Assembly: GCA_034766995.1 (NCBI GenBank)
Contig: CM068318.1
Coordinates: 31,975,956 to 32,039,955 of the forward strand
Direction of reading: 5' to 3'
DNA length: 64,000 nucleotides
Source of the DNA: Acanthacorydalis orientalis
Lineage: Eukaryota; Arthropoda; Insecta; Megaloptera; Corydalidae
Both the position numbers and the translations under genes were made by a program. Under the pieces are notes generated by a model that worked only from the letters and a program-made list of their open reading frames with translations, searched no databases and was not told where the DNA came from. This document shows positions 1 to 11,336 of this stretch, one piece after another. The number at the start of each line of letters is the position of its first letter. Position 1 is the stretch's first letter.

Positions 1-10
1 ATTGATGAGA

Positions 11-13
<3 letters not shown>

Positions 14-63
<50 letters not shown>
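14..63. repeat. (TA)n microsatellite
   Basis: Uninterrupted alternating TA run near the window edge. Open reading frames across it would be Ile-Tyr repeats and are not genes. Confidence 0.95.
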
Positions 64-65
<2 letters not shown>

Positions 66-686
66 TCAACAAAGTACGTAAATCAATCAAATTAATGTGG
101 AAATTAATATAACAAGCTCATTATAACACATTCGTTCGCTCCGCTGACAACAACAACAAATCAATTTGTAGTCACGATTCAAAGCTTGTTAGTAACAACC
201 ATTAACTTTCAATGACATTCAGATGTTAGAAACGTAATAAACTGAAACAAAATCAAACTCCGAAAGTATTTAATATCAAATTAAGTTGAAATGAAGACTC
301 AAAAATTGGACCTTTTATTTTTATTAGAAATTATAAAAAATGTGTATATATTATTTTACAAAATTATCATAGTTATATTCCAAATGTTTTTAGATATATT
401 TCGTGCACTATTCACATTTTGTGCTATATTTTATGTTAAATTTAGTGGAACATACATTAACAAGCCCTTTTACTCATTAAAACCAGTAAAATGGTGGTTT
501 TAAGCTTTTATATTTATGCCTGAGGTATATTATGGTTCCTGCTGCTCTATTAAGTAGCTTACTATTTCTTTTCTTTAATTTGATTTTAACTACCTGGATA
601 TGTATGCCTTTTTAAAAAAATAGTCTTTTGTATAAATTATCATTGTGGTAGTTTAAATTTACTCCTCACTATATGCAAAAGTCCTA

Positions 687-739
<53 letters not shown>

Positions 740-1038
740 TTAGTTAAAAATAAAACCAATTAATAATGAGTTTACACGAAAATTTACAAATAATTTGTAA
801 AAAATGTTAATTTCATCCACTGCAACATTTTATATTATATTTTAAAAGCATTCTGCTTTTCTTATCACCCCCTCTACTGACGTCAATATCATTTTACATT
901 CTGTTGATTGATAAAACTTTTGTGTTTCGTTTAGTTGCATAATAACATTATCATACATTTTGAAAACCCAAATCTAAATGAATTATCTAAAATTACTTCA
1001 TTCGGAATAATGATTACAGTAACTCTTGTCTACTTCTC
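64..1038. other. AT-rich sequence without recognised gene
   Basis: It holds a 46-bp (TA)n run at 690-735 and a 70-codon open frame (291-503) rich in Phe, Ile, Leu and Tyr. That composition is expected from AT-rich non-coding DNA. No transposase motif, splice context or RNA gene was recognised. Confidence 0.6.
690..735. repeat. (TA)n microsatellite
   Basis: Perfect TA dinucleotide run of about 46 bp. Confidence 0.95.
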
Positions 1039-1042
1039 TTAA

Positions 1043-1995
1043 CCCCTTAAGAGTTTAGGTATGCTCGTTATAAAAAGATGGAATTTTTTGTTTTATATCG
1101 AGTATATTAGACACGTAGAAAAAAATTCACTTTTGCTACTTATTGTAAAATTTAGATTAAAAAATATATATTTGTAATTTTAGCACATTTTAGAATATTT
1201 CTAAGTAGTTTTCTCTTTGTTTCGTGAATCTTACGTCTGCTATCTAGAGAAAGTATTATAGGTGTAATAAAAAATCTTGTGAAGTGAATGATATTTTATT
1301 TGTCCTCCCTGATGAGTTTTATTGATAGTAATGAAAATATATCTTTACATCTGCGAAAATGGAAAAGAGCGATAACACCTGTAATGTCTTCTAATGAAAG
1401 TAGTGATGAGGTCGAAGAAGACAATGAAGATGCGGTTTTACATACAAAAATACAGACAAAACGACAGTAATGTCGACGTCTTCTGAGGAAAGTAGTGTTG
1501 AGGATAAAAAAGGTAATGAACCTGATAAAGAAAATAAAAATTCAAATGTACAATGGAATATTTGAGGTGGAGAGCGAGCACCATTTAAATTTACTACTCA
1601 TCCTGACCCAAATTTCACTATTCCCTATTCGTCAAAAACCAAATGTGTGTTCTACATGAAAACATTTTTAGATTATGACCTATTAAATATTATAGTGGAG
1701 CAAATTAATTTATATACTGAGTAATATTTGGAATGTTGCCTGATTTTGAAACAACATTCAAGATTAAAAAAATGGATGCCAACAAACAGCAATGATATAT
1801 AATTTGTGAATTATTTACCAATAAAATTAAAAAAGTTCCAAAAAAACAATCAAAAATTTTATTATTTTGTTATAATTTAACTCAATCTTACAGCAAGTGC
1901 ATTTACTGTATTTTCGTCGAGTATACTCGTCATCACCTGTAAATAATTAATCACACCACTGCAGATTCTCAAAATAAAATGAAACGCTTAAGAGG
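1043..1995 (+). mobile_element. piggyBac-type element, internally deleted and decayed
   Basis: The segment is bounded by TTAA at 1039-1042 and 1996-1999, the target site used by piggyBac transposons. The termini are inverted: the left end reads CCCCTTAAGAGTTT and the reverse complement of the right end reads CCTCTTAAGCGTTT, matching at 12 of 14 positions. At about 950 bp it is well below an autonomous piggyBac element (usually above 2 kb). It carries only the N-terminal part of a transposase-like protein on the + strand, so it is a non-autonomous deletion derivative. TTAA plus inverted ends plus coding remnant make the assignment fairly firm. Confidence 0.75.
1288..1810 (+). pseudogene. piggyBac transposase N-terminal remnant
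   Basis: The first open part (1288-1470) ends in a Ser/Glu/Asp-rich stretch (SSDEVEEDNEDAV), the acidic N-terminus common in piggyBac-derived proteins. After a stop and frame change, translation resumes with acidic Ser/Glu sequence. It then runs through HPDPNFTIPYSSKTKC, FLDYDLLNIIVEQINLYTE and SRLKKWMPT. These resemble the segment before the catalytic core, where an EETN-YAEQ-type motif precedes a WKPT-type motif. The catalytic Asp region and the C-terminal Cys-rich zinc-binding region are absent. In-frame stops occur after WNI, after LYTE and after NDI. No functional protein is possible. The family assignment rests on recognised motif order, not on a search. Confidence 0.6.
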
Positions 1996-1999
1996 TTAA

Positions 2000-2497
2000 C
2001 AGTTGTTGACATTATTAAATTTAGTTTTAGTTATATTTTTTCTAGATGAAAACTACAAAAAGTTTGTCATAAGTCTTATAGCTTTGCAGCTTATAAGTCT
2101 TATATGACTAATTATATTTTTTCATGATTTATTGTCTAATTTTTTAATAGGAATCTGCTTGGCAAATACAAAAAAAATAATATTTCAAGTGTTGAAATTA
2201 TAAATTAGTGTTCCGCTAATTTTAATAAGTTGTACTGTTTGAAACAGAACCTCTCCCTAAATTCAATTAACTGATCATCGATTATTACCAAGTTCCAGGG
2301 TTATTACCATTTTACAGAATTTATATTCACTAATCCATTTAATTGGTAGTTACAGCTAATTTATTTTCTCTCTTTTATCAGATCTAATATTGTTGTCATC
2401 GAGTCAAGTCCTTTTTAAAAATTCTGAGTAACATGGTTATTCTAAGTATTGGTTGAACTAGATTGTTTATTCCGCACACAAATCTAAGTCTCGTTTT
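2000..2497. other. No recognisable feature
   Basis: AT-rich unique-looking sequence between the piggyBac element and the duplicated block; nothing recognised. Confidence 0.5.
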
Positions 2498-3076
2498 TAT
2501 AAATGTATTGAAATCATTATATATTTCTATGAAATGAATACAAAATAAAAATAACTTAAAGTAGATTTAAAAATTAATTTATGTTGTGTTAAAAAGAAAA
2601 ATTACTATTCTAAACTAATGAATTATGTTCTGTTCAACGAATATTATTTAAAAAAAAATAAAGTATTTCTAAATTAATTTTATTTCTTACTTTTTTTAAA
2701 AAAATATATTATTTAAATATATGATTTTAATAATTGATTTAAAATTGAACGTGTATATAATATCACAGTACAGTGATTTTTCTGTACAAATAAATTACTC
2801 AAAAAAGAAAATATTCATTCACTTGGATAAGAAGTAGCCTGAAGCTAAAAATACTTTCTTGATAGTTAGGAAACTTATTTTCATTTTAGTTCTAATATAT
2901 CAAAGGATTTTCTTTGCAGTGTATCGTCATATCTGATAAATAAGTGTTCATTTCAGTTACGCTATTAAATCAAAGTTCAATGTTCCCACCTCTAATGAAG
3001 AGCTACTAGTTTAGAGCTACTCTGTTTTTTAAGTCAAAAATTTTTTGAACCGTTTTTCATTTTTAATGAAAATGAA

Positions 3077-3116
3077 TATTTGGGGTTTAGCGGTGTGTTG
3101 AAAACTAAGGTCACTA
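3077..3116 (+). repeat. Conserved core element, copy 1
   Basis: Contains ATTTGGGGTTTAG followed by AACTAAGGTCACTAGCGTCC. It is related to cores at 17540-17583, 21903-21951, 37074-37115 and 37209-37250. Confidence 0.6.
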
Positions 3117-3362
3117 GCGTCCTTTAATGAAGATATTCTCTATTTTTTGCAAGAAAAAATATCCGTAACTTTGATTTTCATACCTTACTATATTTTAGTA
3201 ATAAAATGTTAACTCAAATTAAATGGATGGTATTCAACATAAATGGCAGTAATGTGTGTATCTTATCCTCCGAATAATTTTAGGAAAAATGTGGTATTAT
3301 TTGACAATTTTATTTTTATTGCACTTTTATTTATTATTGAAATTATTTCTGCATAAATAATA

Positions 3363-3910
3363 TTAGGTTGGTAGAAAAATAATTTCAGTTTTTTCCTGAA
3401 TTCAAACCTTATTTTATTTTTCAATTGAAGTGTCATTCCATCGTGTTCATATAAATATCATTTTAAAATGCATTTTTCGGTCTGTATTTTGATAATATCG
3501 ACTTTGATATTATTATTAATTTGTCTTCAAAATGGGTTATTCAATTAAAGATGAAAAAAGGCAAATAAGAACATTTTTTTTCTAACCGGGTGATGAAACA
3601 ACAAAAACTGCTCATAATTAAATAATACGTTTGGGTACTGTTAAGAAACGTACGGTACAACGGTGGTTCCAAAAATTTCGAGCTGGGGATGACAGTCTTA
3701 AGATGAAGAAGGTAATGAGCGTCCTTCTGTAATCCATAACGAGCAGCTGAAGGCGTTAGTTGATTTACAATCACGCTTAACAATTAGAGAACTTGCACAA
3801 AAGTTAAGCATTAATCTTTCAACAGTTTTGGATCACTTAAAACAATTTAAATTAAAAAAAGTATATACATTTGAAGATCATAAACCGCACTTATTTTGCA
3901 ACCAACCTAA
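3363..3910 (+). mobile_element. mariner deletion derivative (irritans-like), 548 bp
   Basis: The ends are TTAGGTTGGTAGAAAAATAA and the inverted ATTTTGCAACCAACCTAA, flanked by TA at 3361-3362 and 3911-3912. Inside, on the + strand, are broken remnants of the N-terminal mariner DNA-binding region. RWFQKFRAGDDSL is followed by a frameshift, then NEQLKALVD and LTIRELAQKLSIN, which are the two helix-turn-helix parts. The catalytic domain (all three Asp) is missing. Full mariners are about 1.3 kb, so more than half is deleted. The element sits inside the duplicated block, and the empty site is preserved in the other copy near 17308. Confidence 0.88.
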
Positions 3911-4163
3911 TAATTACTTTTTCATTACTTTAATTCTTATTCTTCATCTTAATATATATTTTTTGCATTAAATTGTAATTGAAAACATTTAAATATATTT
4001 TTTTTAATTACTTGAATTTTTAACTTTTGGTACATAGAACCTGTGAAATCCGTAGATCTTCAAAATTAATTTGTATTTTTATGTAATCTATAAATATATT
4101 ATAGAATAAATATCTGACAATAAAATATACAAAAATAACACTTTTATACAACATAAATTGATA

Positions 4164-4377
4164 TTAGGTGTACAAATCCATTCGGTGCCCTTTTTATAGA
4201 AAATCAATGTACACAGAAAAGTGGAAAACCCAAAATATATTCAATCATCAAAATATTCCACATTATTATATAACTTTTCTCCATCTGTTAGGTTACTGAC
4301 TATTCCCTTGTCGAAAAAAAGATGGCGGCTTTGAATTAATGAAATCGTAATGCATTTTTGGCCCTTTTCACTGTTTT

Positions 4378-4420
<43 letters not shown>

Positions 4421-4697
4421 TATGCCTTCCACCAAAGCTGAAAAAACATTTTCGTGGTTTTAGCAGCATTTTTTCAACTAGAGAGCGAAAAAAATACAAC
4501 GCCGAATTGCTATTTTTCGGACTCCATTGTGTTCATTACTATTTTGTGAAGTTATGTGAACTGCTTAACAAAGATATATAGTTTTTTTTAATATTTAGTT
4601 TAGAAGTTCAAAATCCTGAAACGATAAAAAATATTTTATTTAAAACAAATGATTGATTGATTCAATTTAAAGCCACAGAATTAATTATTACACCTAA
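4164..4697 (-). mobile_element. mariner-derived MITE, family TTAGGTGTA, copy 1
   Basis: Starts TTAGGTGTACAAATCCATTC after TA 4162-4163 and ends ATTATTACACCTAA. Read on the minus strand, it joins a mauritiana-like transposase start to a short transposase C-terminus. A (TA)n run at 4381-4416 interrupts the middle. The same junction and ends recur at 16399-16941, 28360-28872, 38879-39322 and 41500-42016, with partial copies at 18359-18544 and 36070-36155. Confidence 0.85.
4381..4416. repeat. (TA)n inside the MITE
   Basis: TA run of about 36 bp inserted or expanded within the MITE. The corresponding place in the copy at 16399-16941 has none. Confidence 0.9.
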
Positions 4698-5279
4698 TGT
4701 ATTTACAGTACTTTTCTCGAACCTTAAGTATGTTAAACCGACAGACGGAATTTGCATTAAAAAACATGTCCTCTTTTACTGTCGTATATTGTGACCAAAG
4801 AAACATGGAAAATATATTTTCAAAATTCATCTAAAATTAATTACAAATTTTTAATAAAGATATTAAATTCATTTCTAACAAACTTCTATTAGATGTTTTC
4901 GATTTTAAATTATCTCTAATTTTTTTAAATTTAATAATGATTCAGATTTACACTCATTGTAATGTCAAATATGAAATATCTGTTTTATAATTAAATTAAT
5001 ACATTTTTTATTCAATATATATACTGACATAAAAACAGAAGTAATTATTTATACATGTTAAGAAACAGCATATTGGCAAATCAGACAAGATTTATTCCAA
5101 CTATTTTATATTTGATTTGGTATAATATTACCTTGTAATATGTAACTAACAAAACATTGAAAAATAACACTTGTTTTAAAAAATTATATCTAACACTGTT
5201 TTAGTGTTTTTTTTTTAGAATACAAGGGTACATATTCAAAATTATATACGATAATAAAATATCATTGTTTTAAACAACG

Positions 5280-5281
<2 letters not shown>
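4698..5281. other. No recognisable feature
   Basis: AT-rich sequence without recognised motif. Confidence 0.5.
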
Positions 5282-5353
<72 letters not shown>

Positions 5354-5378
5354 ATATATATATATGTGTATATATATA

Positions 5379-5457
<79 letters not shown>
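5282..5457. repeat. (TA)n microsatellite with TG interruptions
   Basis: About 176 bp of TA repeats with a few TG/CA interruptions near 5350-5382. The Ile-Tyr open frames over it are artefacts. Confidence 0.95.
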
Positions 5458-5459
<2 letters not shown>

Positions 5460-5525
5460 GAGAAGTACATCCCTTTTATCAAGAAAAATCATATACTATT
5501 TCATTCTATAGATTAGAATGTATTC

Positions 5526-5655
5526 GGTTGGTAGAAAAATAATTGCGGTTTATGATCTTCAAATTCATATACATTTTTCCATTTGTGATCCATAACTGTT
5601 GGATGAGTACACGTAATTTTTGTGCAAGCTTTCAAATTGTTGTGCATGTTGCAGG
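5526..5655 (-). mobile_element. mariner 3'-end fragment
   Basis: Begins GGTTGGTAGAAAAATAATTG, the terminal repeat seen at 43563. It continues TTTATGATCTTCAAATTC, as in the mariners at 3363 (reversed), 6511 and 43563. The matching part covers the second helix-turn-helix region of the minus-strand transposase (equivalent of LTIRELAQKLS), then similarity stops. The rest of the element is not recognisable downstream. Confidence 0.6.
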
Positions 5656-6409
5656 CAAGTGTGTGCAGGTATCACTGAGTAGGAATACTATTCCCAAATT
5701 AGCCAAACTGAATGGTTTTGCGTATCCAAACATTTCATCCCACGTTCTTCAACTCGATATGTTCTCAGAGATTTTTTTCTCCAGAAATTCCACTTATGCT
5801 AATTCGGCATTTACAACACGTGCATAAGCAATATGGAATTATTAGACAGATAATAAATGTTTCCATAGATGTTTTGCTCAAATGTGATGTGGACATGTGA
5901 TTATTCTGATGATAATGCAGAACCCATGGCATAAAATTTATATTTATTATAAATATATATAGAGAGTATTGATTGCTGGTAAAATAGAATTTAACAGAAA
6001 AAAAATATTTAAAAAATAGCATAACAAAACACCACGGGATTAATCTTTCAAACTTATGCTATCACTTTTAAACTCAATTAATTGCAGTCCATTTTTTACA
6101 ATTGTAAGTGAATATGCTACATCAGTAAACACATTTTTCATATGGTTCAAAAATTCTGTTGTTTTAAATCATTTTCAATAAAAAATTTACTACTGAACGG
6201 TGTTTAATTTTATCAGTTTTGAAACATAGACTGAAATTTTAACATAATTTACTTCTTTTAAACATCTATTTATAACACACTATTTAACAGATCGATTTGA
6301 AATTTCACAGTTATTTATAAGACAGTATGAAAATACAACACAGCATAAATTTCAGACATACCACAGACATCTATTCGCCTGTATACCTAGACGCGAATTT
6401 TTCAAATTG

Positions 6410-6413
<4 letters not shown>
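5656..6413. other. No recognised gene
   Basis: It contains overlapping open frames of 62-94 codons on both strands (5543-6022) that cross the mariner fragment and lack any recognised motif. I do not call them genes. Confidence 0.4.
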
Positions 6414-6451
<38 letters not shown>

Positions 6452-6456
6452 TACTA

Positions 6457-6511
<55 letters not shown>
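6414..6511. repeat. (TA)n microsatellite pair
   Basis: Two TA runs (about 6414-6440 and 6466-6511) separated by TACA-rich sequence. Confidence 0.9.
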
Positions 6512-6513
<2 letters not shown>

Positions 6514-7071
6514 GTTTTTAAAAAAATATTTCCAGTTTACGACTTTCAAATTCATATACATTTTTAAATTTAAATGGTTTTAAGTTGTCCAGAACTATTG
6601 GATGACTAACACTTAACTTTTGTGGAAGTTCTCGAATTGCTGTAAATGGTTTCAATTCAACTCACAGTCTTCAGTTTGTTGTTATAAACTGAAGTAAGAC
6701 GCCCGAGTTCTTTTTCATCCTCAAGATTTGCGTCCCCAGCACGAAATTTTTGAAACCACCATTGCACTTTACGTTCCATAACAGTACTCACACCAAAATC
6801 ATCATTTAGTTTACGAGCAATCTTTACTGCTTTACCATCCATTTTGAACTCATACGAAAATGTTCTCTCATATGTTTCTTTGCCATCTCTAATTCAATAG
6901 CCTAATTTGGAGCAAAATTAATAATAAAACCAAAGTCGATGTTATCAAGATATAGACCAAAATGCACTTTAAAATGATATTAACATGAACAACATGAAAT
7001 GCCACTTTTATTAAAAAAATAAGTTTAGAATTCAGAAAACAAAAACCGTAATTATTTTCTTACCAACCTAA
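6511..7071 (-). mobile_element. mariner deletion derivative, about 560 bp
   Basis: The right end is a clear terminal repeat, ATTATTTTCTTACCAACCTAA, followed by TA at 7072-7073. The left end is degenerate and adjoins a (TA)n run. The minus strand encodes a transposase N-terminal remnant (6657-6842) with WWFQKFRAGDANLEDEKE, the DNA-binding helix-turn-helix region. The catalytic domain is absent. It is the same size class and family as the elements at 3363-3910 and 43563-44149. Confidence 0.8.
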
Positions 7072-7073
7072 TA

Positions 7074-7892
7074 CAGAAATATCAAATGTATTTGTCGCTA
7101 TTTGTTCTTAAATAATCAGTGTCTCAAATTTCAAAAAGTGTGATCCATCTTTGGATAAGTTGTTTCATATATGACGAAACAACCAGCACTGTCTACTATA
7201 AATGTTTTTGCATTGGTAAAATTATCATGGCGAAGGTTAATTTACACAATAGCATCTCATATGTAAAATGCATTACTTTAAAAGCATCCAGAATTAATTT
7301 AATAAAGTAGTGTTCCTACAGGAGAATGCGAGAATTCGCACTGTGTGACAGAACTGTAACGAAATGGAATCATTAGGATTACGTTGAGCTTATCATATGT
7401 ATGTATCCTCCGAGGAGTTTAATAATGGATTATCATCATTTTATCTTTAGACAGCTACATCCTTAAGTCTCTGTTTACACTATTCTATTGGGTGAGCGAA
7501 TACTAATGAGCATTTAAAATTTCATGGAATTGCAAGAAATAACGAACGAACTTTTCGATTACTACAAACGTTCGGCGGTCAGTATAACCCAAAAATAATG
7601 TAGATGACAGTTAAAATGTTTTGCATTACATCGTTTGAATCAAATGACAAGTGATAAACTTAACTCTATTCTATTATTTAAAAATATTTAAAAAGTACAA
7701 GAATTGCACTGACGAGTGAATCTGTTTAAGTTACTGTCATTTGATGATTTTATGAAGAACTAACTAATTTTATGTTATAATTATCATTATATTAGAAGAA
7801 AAATATTATTTACACCCAAATTTATTTCTAATATTCTTATTTTTATTAAGCATACAGGTATTATTATTTACTTTATTTTAGTATACTCTTAA
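7074..7892. other. No recognisable feature
   Basis: AT-rich. A 63-codon open frame at 7119-7310 carries no recognised motif. Confidence 0.5.
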
Positions 7893-7950
7893 TACGAGAT
7901 CAGACAATTAAGTAATGCGACAAAATTCAAAAATCGAGTATATTTAAAAA

Positions 7951-8289
7951 TTAAGGTACATCGCTGCGACCCCCTTCAAAGTAGTCCCCTCCCGCATCTA
8001 TACACTTATTCCAGCGAGTTTTCCAGTTTTCGTAACAATTCTGGAACACTTCTTGTGGGACCTCTCCGAGTACCCTCGTCACAGATTCTTGGATATCTTC
8101 AACGGAGTCAAAATGTCGACCTTTGACGAATTTTTTCATATGGGGGAATAGGAAAAAGTCGCAGGGTGACATGTCCGGTGAATAGGGCGGTTGTGGTAAC
8201 GTTGCAATGCCTTTAGACGCCAAAAACTGAGAGACACTGAACGCACTGTGACAGGGAGCATTGTCGTGATGCAGAACCCAAGTCTTCAC
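7951..8289 (-). pseudogene. mariner transposase C-terminal part (copy A)
   Basis: Carries the second and third catalytic residues of the DD34D triad: Asp in WVLHHDNAPCHS and Asp in PYSPDMSPCDFFLFP, with 34 residues between them. It ends in the family C-terminus [11 protein letters not shown]. It overlaps the N-terminal fragment by four bases in another frame, so the deletion also shifted the frame. The first catalytic Asp (TGDES in copy B) is missing, so no active enzyme can be made. Confidence 0.85.
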
Positions 8290-8648
8290 AGCTTTTTCAT
8301 GGCGAAATTTTCGGTTAAAATCTTTCTAACTGTTTCCCGGTTAATATTCAACTCGTCAGCCAACATTCGAATGGTTAGTCGCCGGTCTTGACGAACAAGG
8401 GCGCGCACGCGCTGCGCATTCGCGTCGGTTTGCACTTGAATTGGCCTTCCGCTCCGCGCCTCGTCTTTGACGCTCTCACGGCCTTTTTTAAAATCGGCAT
8501 GCCACCGAAGCACCTGACTACGACTCAGGGCATCACTACCATACACTTTAAGCACTTTTTCATAAGTTTCTGTCGCGGTTTCGCCGAGTTTTGCACAAAA
8601 TTTTATCGCGCACCGTTGCTCTAAATTTCTCTTCCATTTTCGTGACAT
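8286..8648 (-). pseudogene. mariner transposase N-terminal domain (copy A)
   Basis: 120 codons carrying the paired helix-turn-helix DNA-binding region of mariner transposases. The first motif is around residues 30-60 ([29 protein letters not shown], then the DEARSGRPI linker). The second is around 85-115 ([23 protein letters not shown]). It ends at a stop directly at the deletion junction. Comparison with copies C and D suggests the family start is ATG-GAA-CAG a few codons inside. Copy A has lost two bases there, and the upstream ATG restores the frame. It could make a DNA-binding peptide without catalytic activity; whether it is expressed is unknown. Confidence 0.8.
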
Positions 8649-8831
8649 GCACTACTCGCGCGTTGTTACAAAACACTAAACAGCTGGCGAAGAAATGATC
8701 GTACGAGGGTGGTCAAGGTCTCAATCGAGAGAGTAGGGATCTGCTATTACGGTGGCTGAATTACAGGTTCGCAGTTTTACCACAGGCCGAGAAAAAAAAT
8801 CGGTCGCATTACTTAATTGTCTGACCTCGTA

Positions 8832-9941
8832 AGATTGAAATAATAGTTATCTTTTATTATATTCACCATTTTTCGAAGACGACCTTTTTAACACCTTAAT
8901 TAAATATCAAATTTACCGAATATTATTTTTTATAAACAATTTTATATTAATTTTTAATTAATTTATGTTTCATTTAGCAAAAACTTGAGATATCTACTTT
9001 GTTAAATATCTGTCAACAAATGTCCTTCACTTTATTATAAATATTGCATGTTTAAAAAATACAGTGCAGATAAGATGTAATTTTAAATCCGTATAATGAA
9101 TAAATTTTAAAAGAAAACAAGGACTTATAAGCATATACATTGACTTATAGACATTTTCGAAATCTAAACGACCATAAAGTAGAGGTTAAAATATTTTTTT
9201 GGTTTGAAAAACACAAAGTTTTTTTTATAATCTCTACATTTCAATTTGAATCTCGTTAGAACATGATTAACGACTAAAAAAGTTTTAATTTTTATAAAAT
9301 TATAGATAATAATTTAAAAGTATTATATTTTGTTATAGGTAAATAATAACTTTATCGGGTTATATTTATGTGTTCACATACATACATATTATATATATAT
9401 ATAATATATACATAACATATATATACATATAAAATTATTTAATATTTTAGTTATGTTATTCTGATTCTTATCTTTACGATCAATTTAATTCATTGAAAAT
9501 ATATAACTCTAACGTATCAGATATGTAAAAGTAATAAACATTGACGAAGTATTCTTTTATGTGAAAATTATTAGAGCAATTTTATTTCAACTTTGTTAAT
9601 ATAAAACAAATGAAGAATGTGAATACATATGCTGTTCGTGTATAAATAATGTTATACATTTACTTTTTTTACGAACAAAATATTCATAAATTTATTCAAC
9701 AATGTGTAATACTAAAACGTTAGACCATTGTTTTACATGGAAATTACGCTCTTTAAAAACACTACGTTTATTTGACGTTGACTTGTGATATACAATTTCC
9801 ATACGGCTTGCATCATATAGGCATGAATACGAAAGAAGAATATTTATAAAAAGCAAACATGACAACATTAAATAAATGTAAATAATTGTAGACAGTGAAT
9901 ATTTATCCATGCACAGAAATACAAATATTTATGTACATAGT

Positions 9942-9950
<9 letters not shown>
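8832..9950. other. No recognised gene
   Basis: AT-rich sequence with a short palindromic TA/CATA patch near 9380-9430. A 72-codon minus-strand open frame (9692-9910) has no recognised motif. Confidence 0.5.

Positions 9951-9995
<45 letters not shown>
9951..9995. repeat. (TA)n microsatellite
   Basis: TA run of about 45 bp. Confidence 0.95.
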
Positions 9996-9999
<4 letters not shown>

Positions 10000-10269
10000 T
10001 TTCATTCATTTTACAGTTTAATTTTTAACAGTTTCTGTAGCGTTAATCCCAAGTTTAAATTCGTAAAGCAAACTCGCACGTACTACACTATTTTTGACAG
10101 ACATTTTTAAGGATTAGAATTATTTTTAAATTAAAGGGAACAATTCGAGATTCATTTAAAACATATGCTAATGTTATGGATAAATAATTCTTGGAATTTT
10201 GTCCAATAACAAGTGTAAATAATTCTTAGAATTTTTGTACGTTATAACAGCGACAGAACTTTCTTGGTT

Positions 10270-11334
10270 ACCTAATATATATGATTTTGATCTACCGCTT
10301 TTCACTATCTTTCACATAGTTTCATGACTCCGTCCTCCCAGAACTTGAAATCTGTCTGGGCGATGAATTGATATAAGTGGTTTCTGTAGGCTTCAAGGAA
10401 AGTGAAGTTTTTTCCATTAAAGGAATTCTGTAGGGCCCGGAACAAATGGTAATCTGAAGGTGCTAGATCAGGTGTATGAGGTATATGGCAGATGAGGTAG
10501 GACGGCCTAACCAAACTGCACCAATTTCTGCCGTGTATGCAAAGAGACGTGAGGTCTAGTGTCGTCTTTGTGGAAACGATACACTTCCGATTGATCAATT
10601 CTGGACGCTTTTGATCGATTGCCGCCTTTAATTGTTCCAATTAAGAACAATGCTTCTCCGTATTTATCTTTTGATTAATTAAGAGCAGCTCGTAATATCT
10701 AACACCTCACCCTTCCAATCCCGTCAGATAATATCGTTTCAGAAACGGATCGTTTTGGTTTGTTTTAAGGAGCGAATCACTAATGTTAATGCGTTCCGTT
10801 AAATTTCTCTCAGTTAAATTATGAGGAACCCAAACATCGTAGCTATTCACATATCCAGGTATCTCCAGATACCTCACAACATTCGTATGAGACACCTGCA
10901 GTATCTCTGCGATGTTCCGTATCGTGTAACTTTGATTCGTTTCAATAGTGTTTCAATTTTGTTATTGTTAACAACTACAGGCCTACTGCAACAAACTAGA
11001 TCCTCTAGGTCGAATTTTCTATCTCTGAACCGACCGAACCACAAATACACGAACACCTTCTCCATAAACGTCTGATATTTTTTTGCTATTTCTGACAGCG
11101 CTTTTTCCTCTCTGGATATAAAACGGCATAAAATGGCGAAAATACATCTTACATTCCTTCGTTTTCAATTTTAAATTTAACAGGCTTAAAATTCACAATA
11201 AGTACAAAAATAGCAGAGAAAGAATCGTTGAAATGACACCTGCCAAAAGAACACATATGGAGACATGTCATGTAATCTAAACGGTAATTAATGACATCTA
11301 TTGGAAAACGCTACGAACTTTTATTCCAGATCAA
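10270..11334 (-). mobile_element. mellifera-type mariner, 3'-truncated and frameshifted
   Basis: The right end is GGAAAACGCTACGAACTTTT followed by TTCCAGATCAA, then TA at 11335-11336. It matches the end of the full-length relative at 56296-57587. The left terminal repeat is missing and similarity begins near TTTCACATAGTTTCATGA. Minus-strand coding remnants cover both transposase halves, in at least two frames. It is an old, inactive copy. Confidence 0.85.
10305..10640 (-). pseudogene. mariner transposase C-terminal remnant
   Basis: Reads HTPDLAPSDYHLFRALQNS, the third catalytic Asp block of mellifera-type mariners, and ends FWEDGVMKLCER near the C-terminus. The second catalytic block (HKDDTRPHVSL) is readable only in a neighbouring frame just upstream, so a frameshift separates them. 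The N-terminal open part of the same gene lies at 10874-11065 (KVFVYLWFGRFRDRKFDLEDL). Confidence 0.75.
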
Positions 11335-11336
11335 TA

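Larger units (their letters stand above)
2498..4130 (+). repeat. Dispersed/segmental repeat, copy 1 (interrupted by a mariner)
   Basis: This block matches the reverse complement of about 17056-18180 over its whole length apart from the mariner at 3363-3910. Shared landmarks include CAAAGGATTTTCTTT at 2901 (complement at 17756-17770), TTCATTTCAGTTAC near 2951, AATTAAATGGATGGTAT near 3217, and AGAATAAATATCTGAC near 4102. Small substitutions and indels separate the copies. It contains one copy of a short conserved core at about 3077-3116. It may be a segmental duplication or a long unclassified transposon; no coding potential was seen. Confidence 0.8.
7895..8829 (-). mobile_element. mariner DD34D family, copy A (935 bp deletion derivative)
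   Basis: 27-bp inverted ends (CGAGATCAGACAATTAAGTA... inverted at the right as ...TTAATTGTCTGACCTCG) flanked by TA at 7893-7894 and 8830-8831. The minus strand holds the intact N-terminal DNA-binding part joined to the C-terminal third of the transposase. The deletion removes about 375 bp, including the first catalytic Asp. Other copies: 12322-13243, 45533-46454 and 49722-50642, all with a different part missing. Confidence 0.95.
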
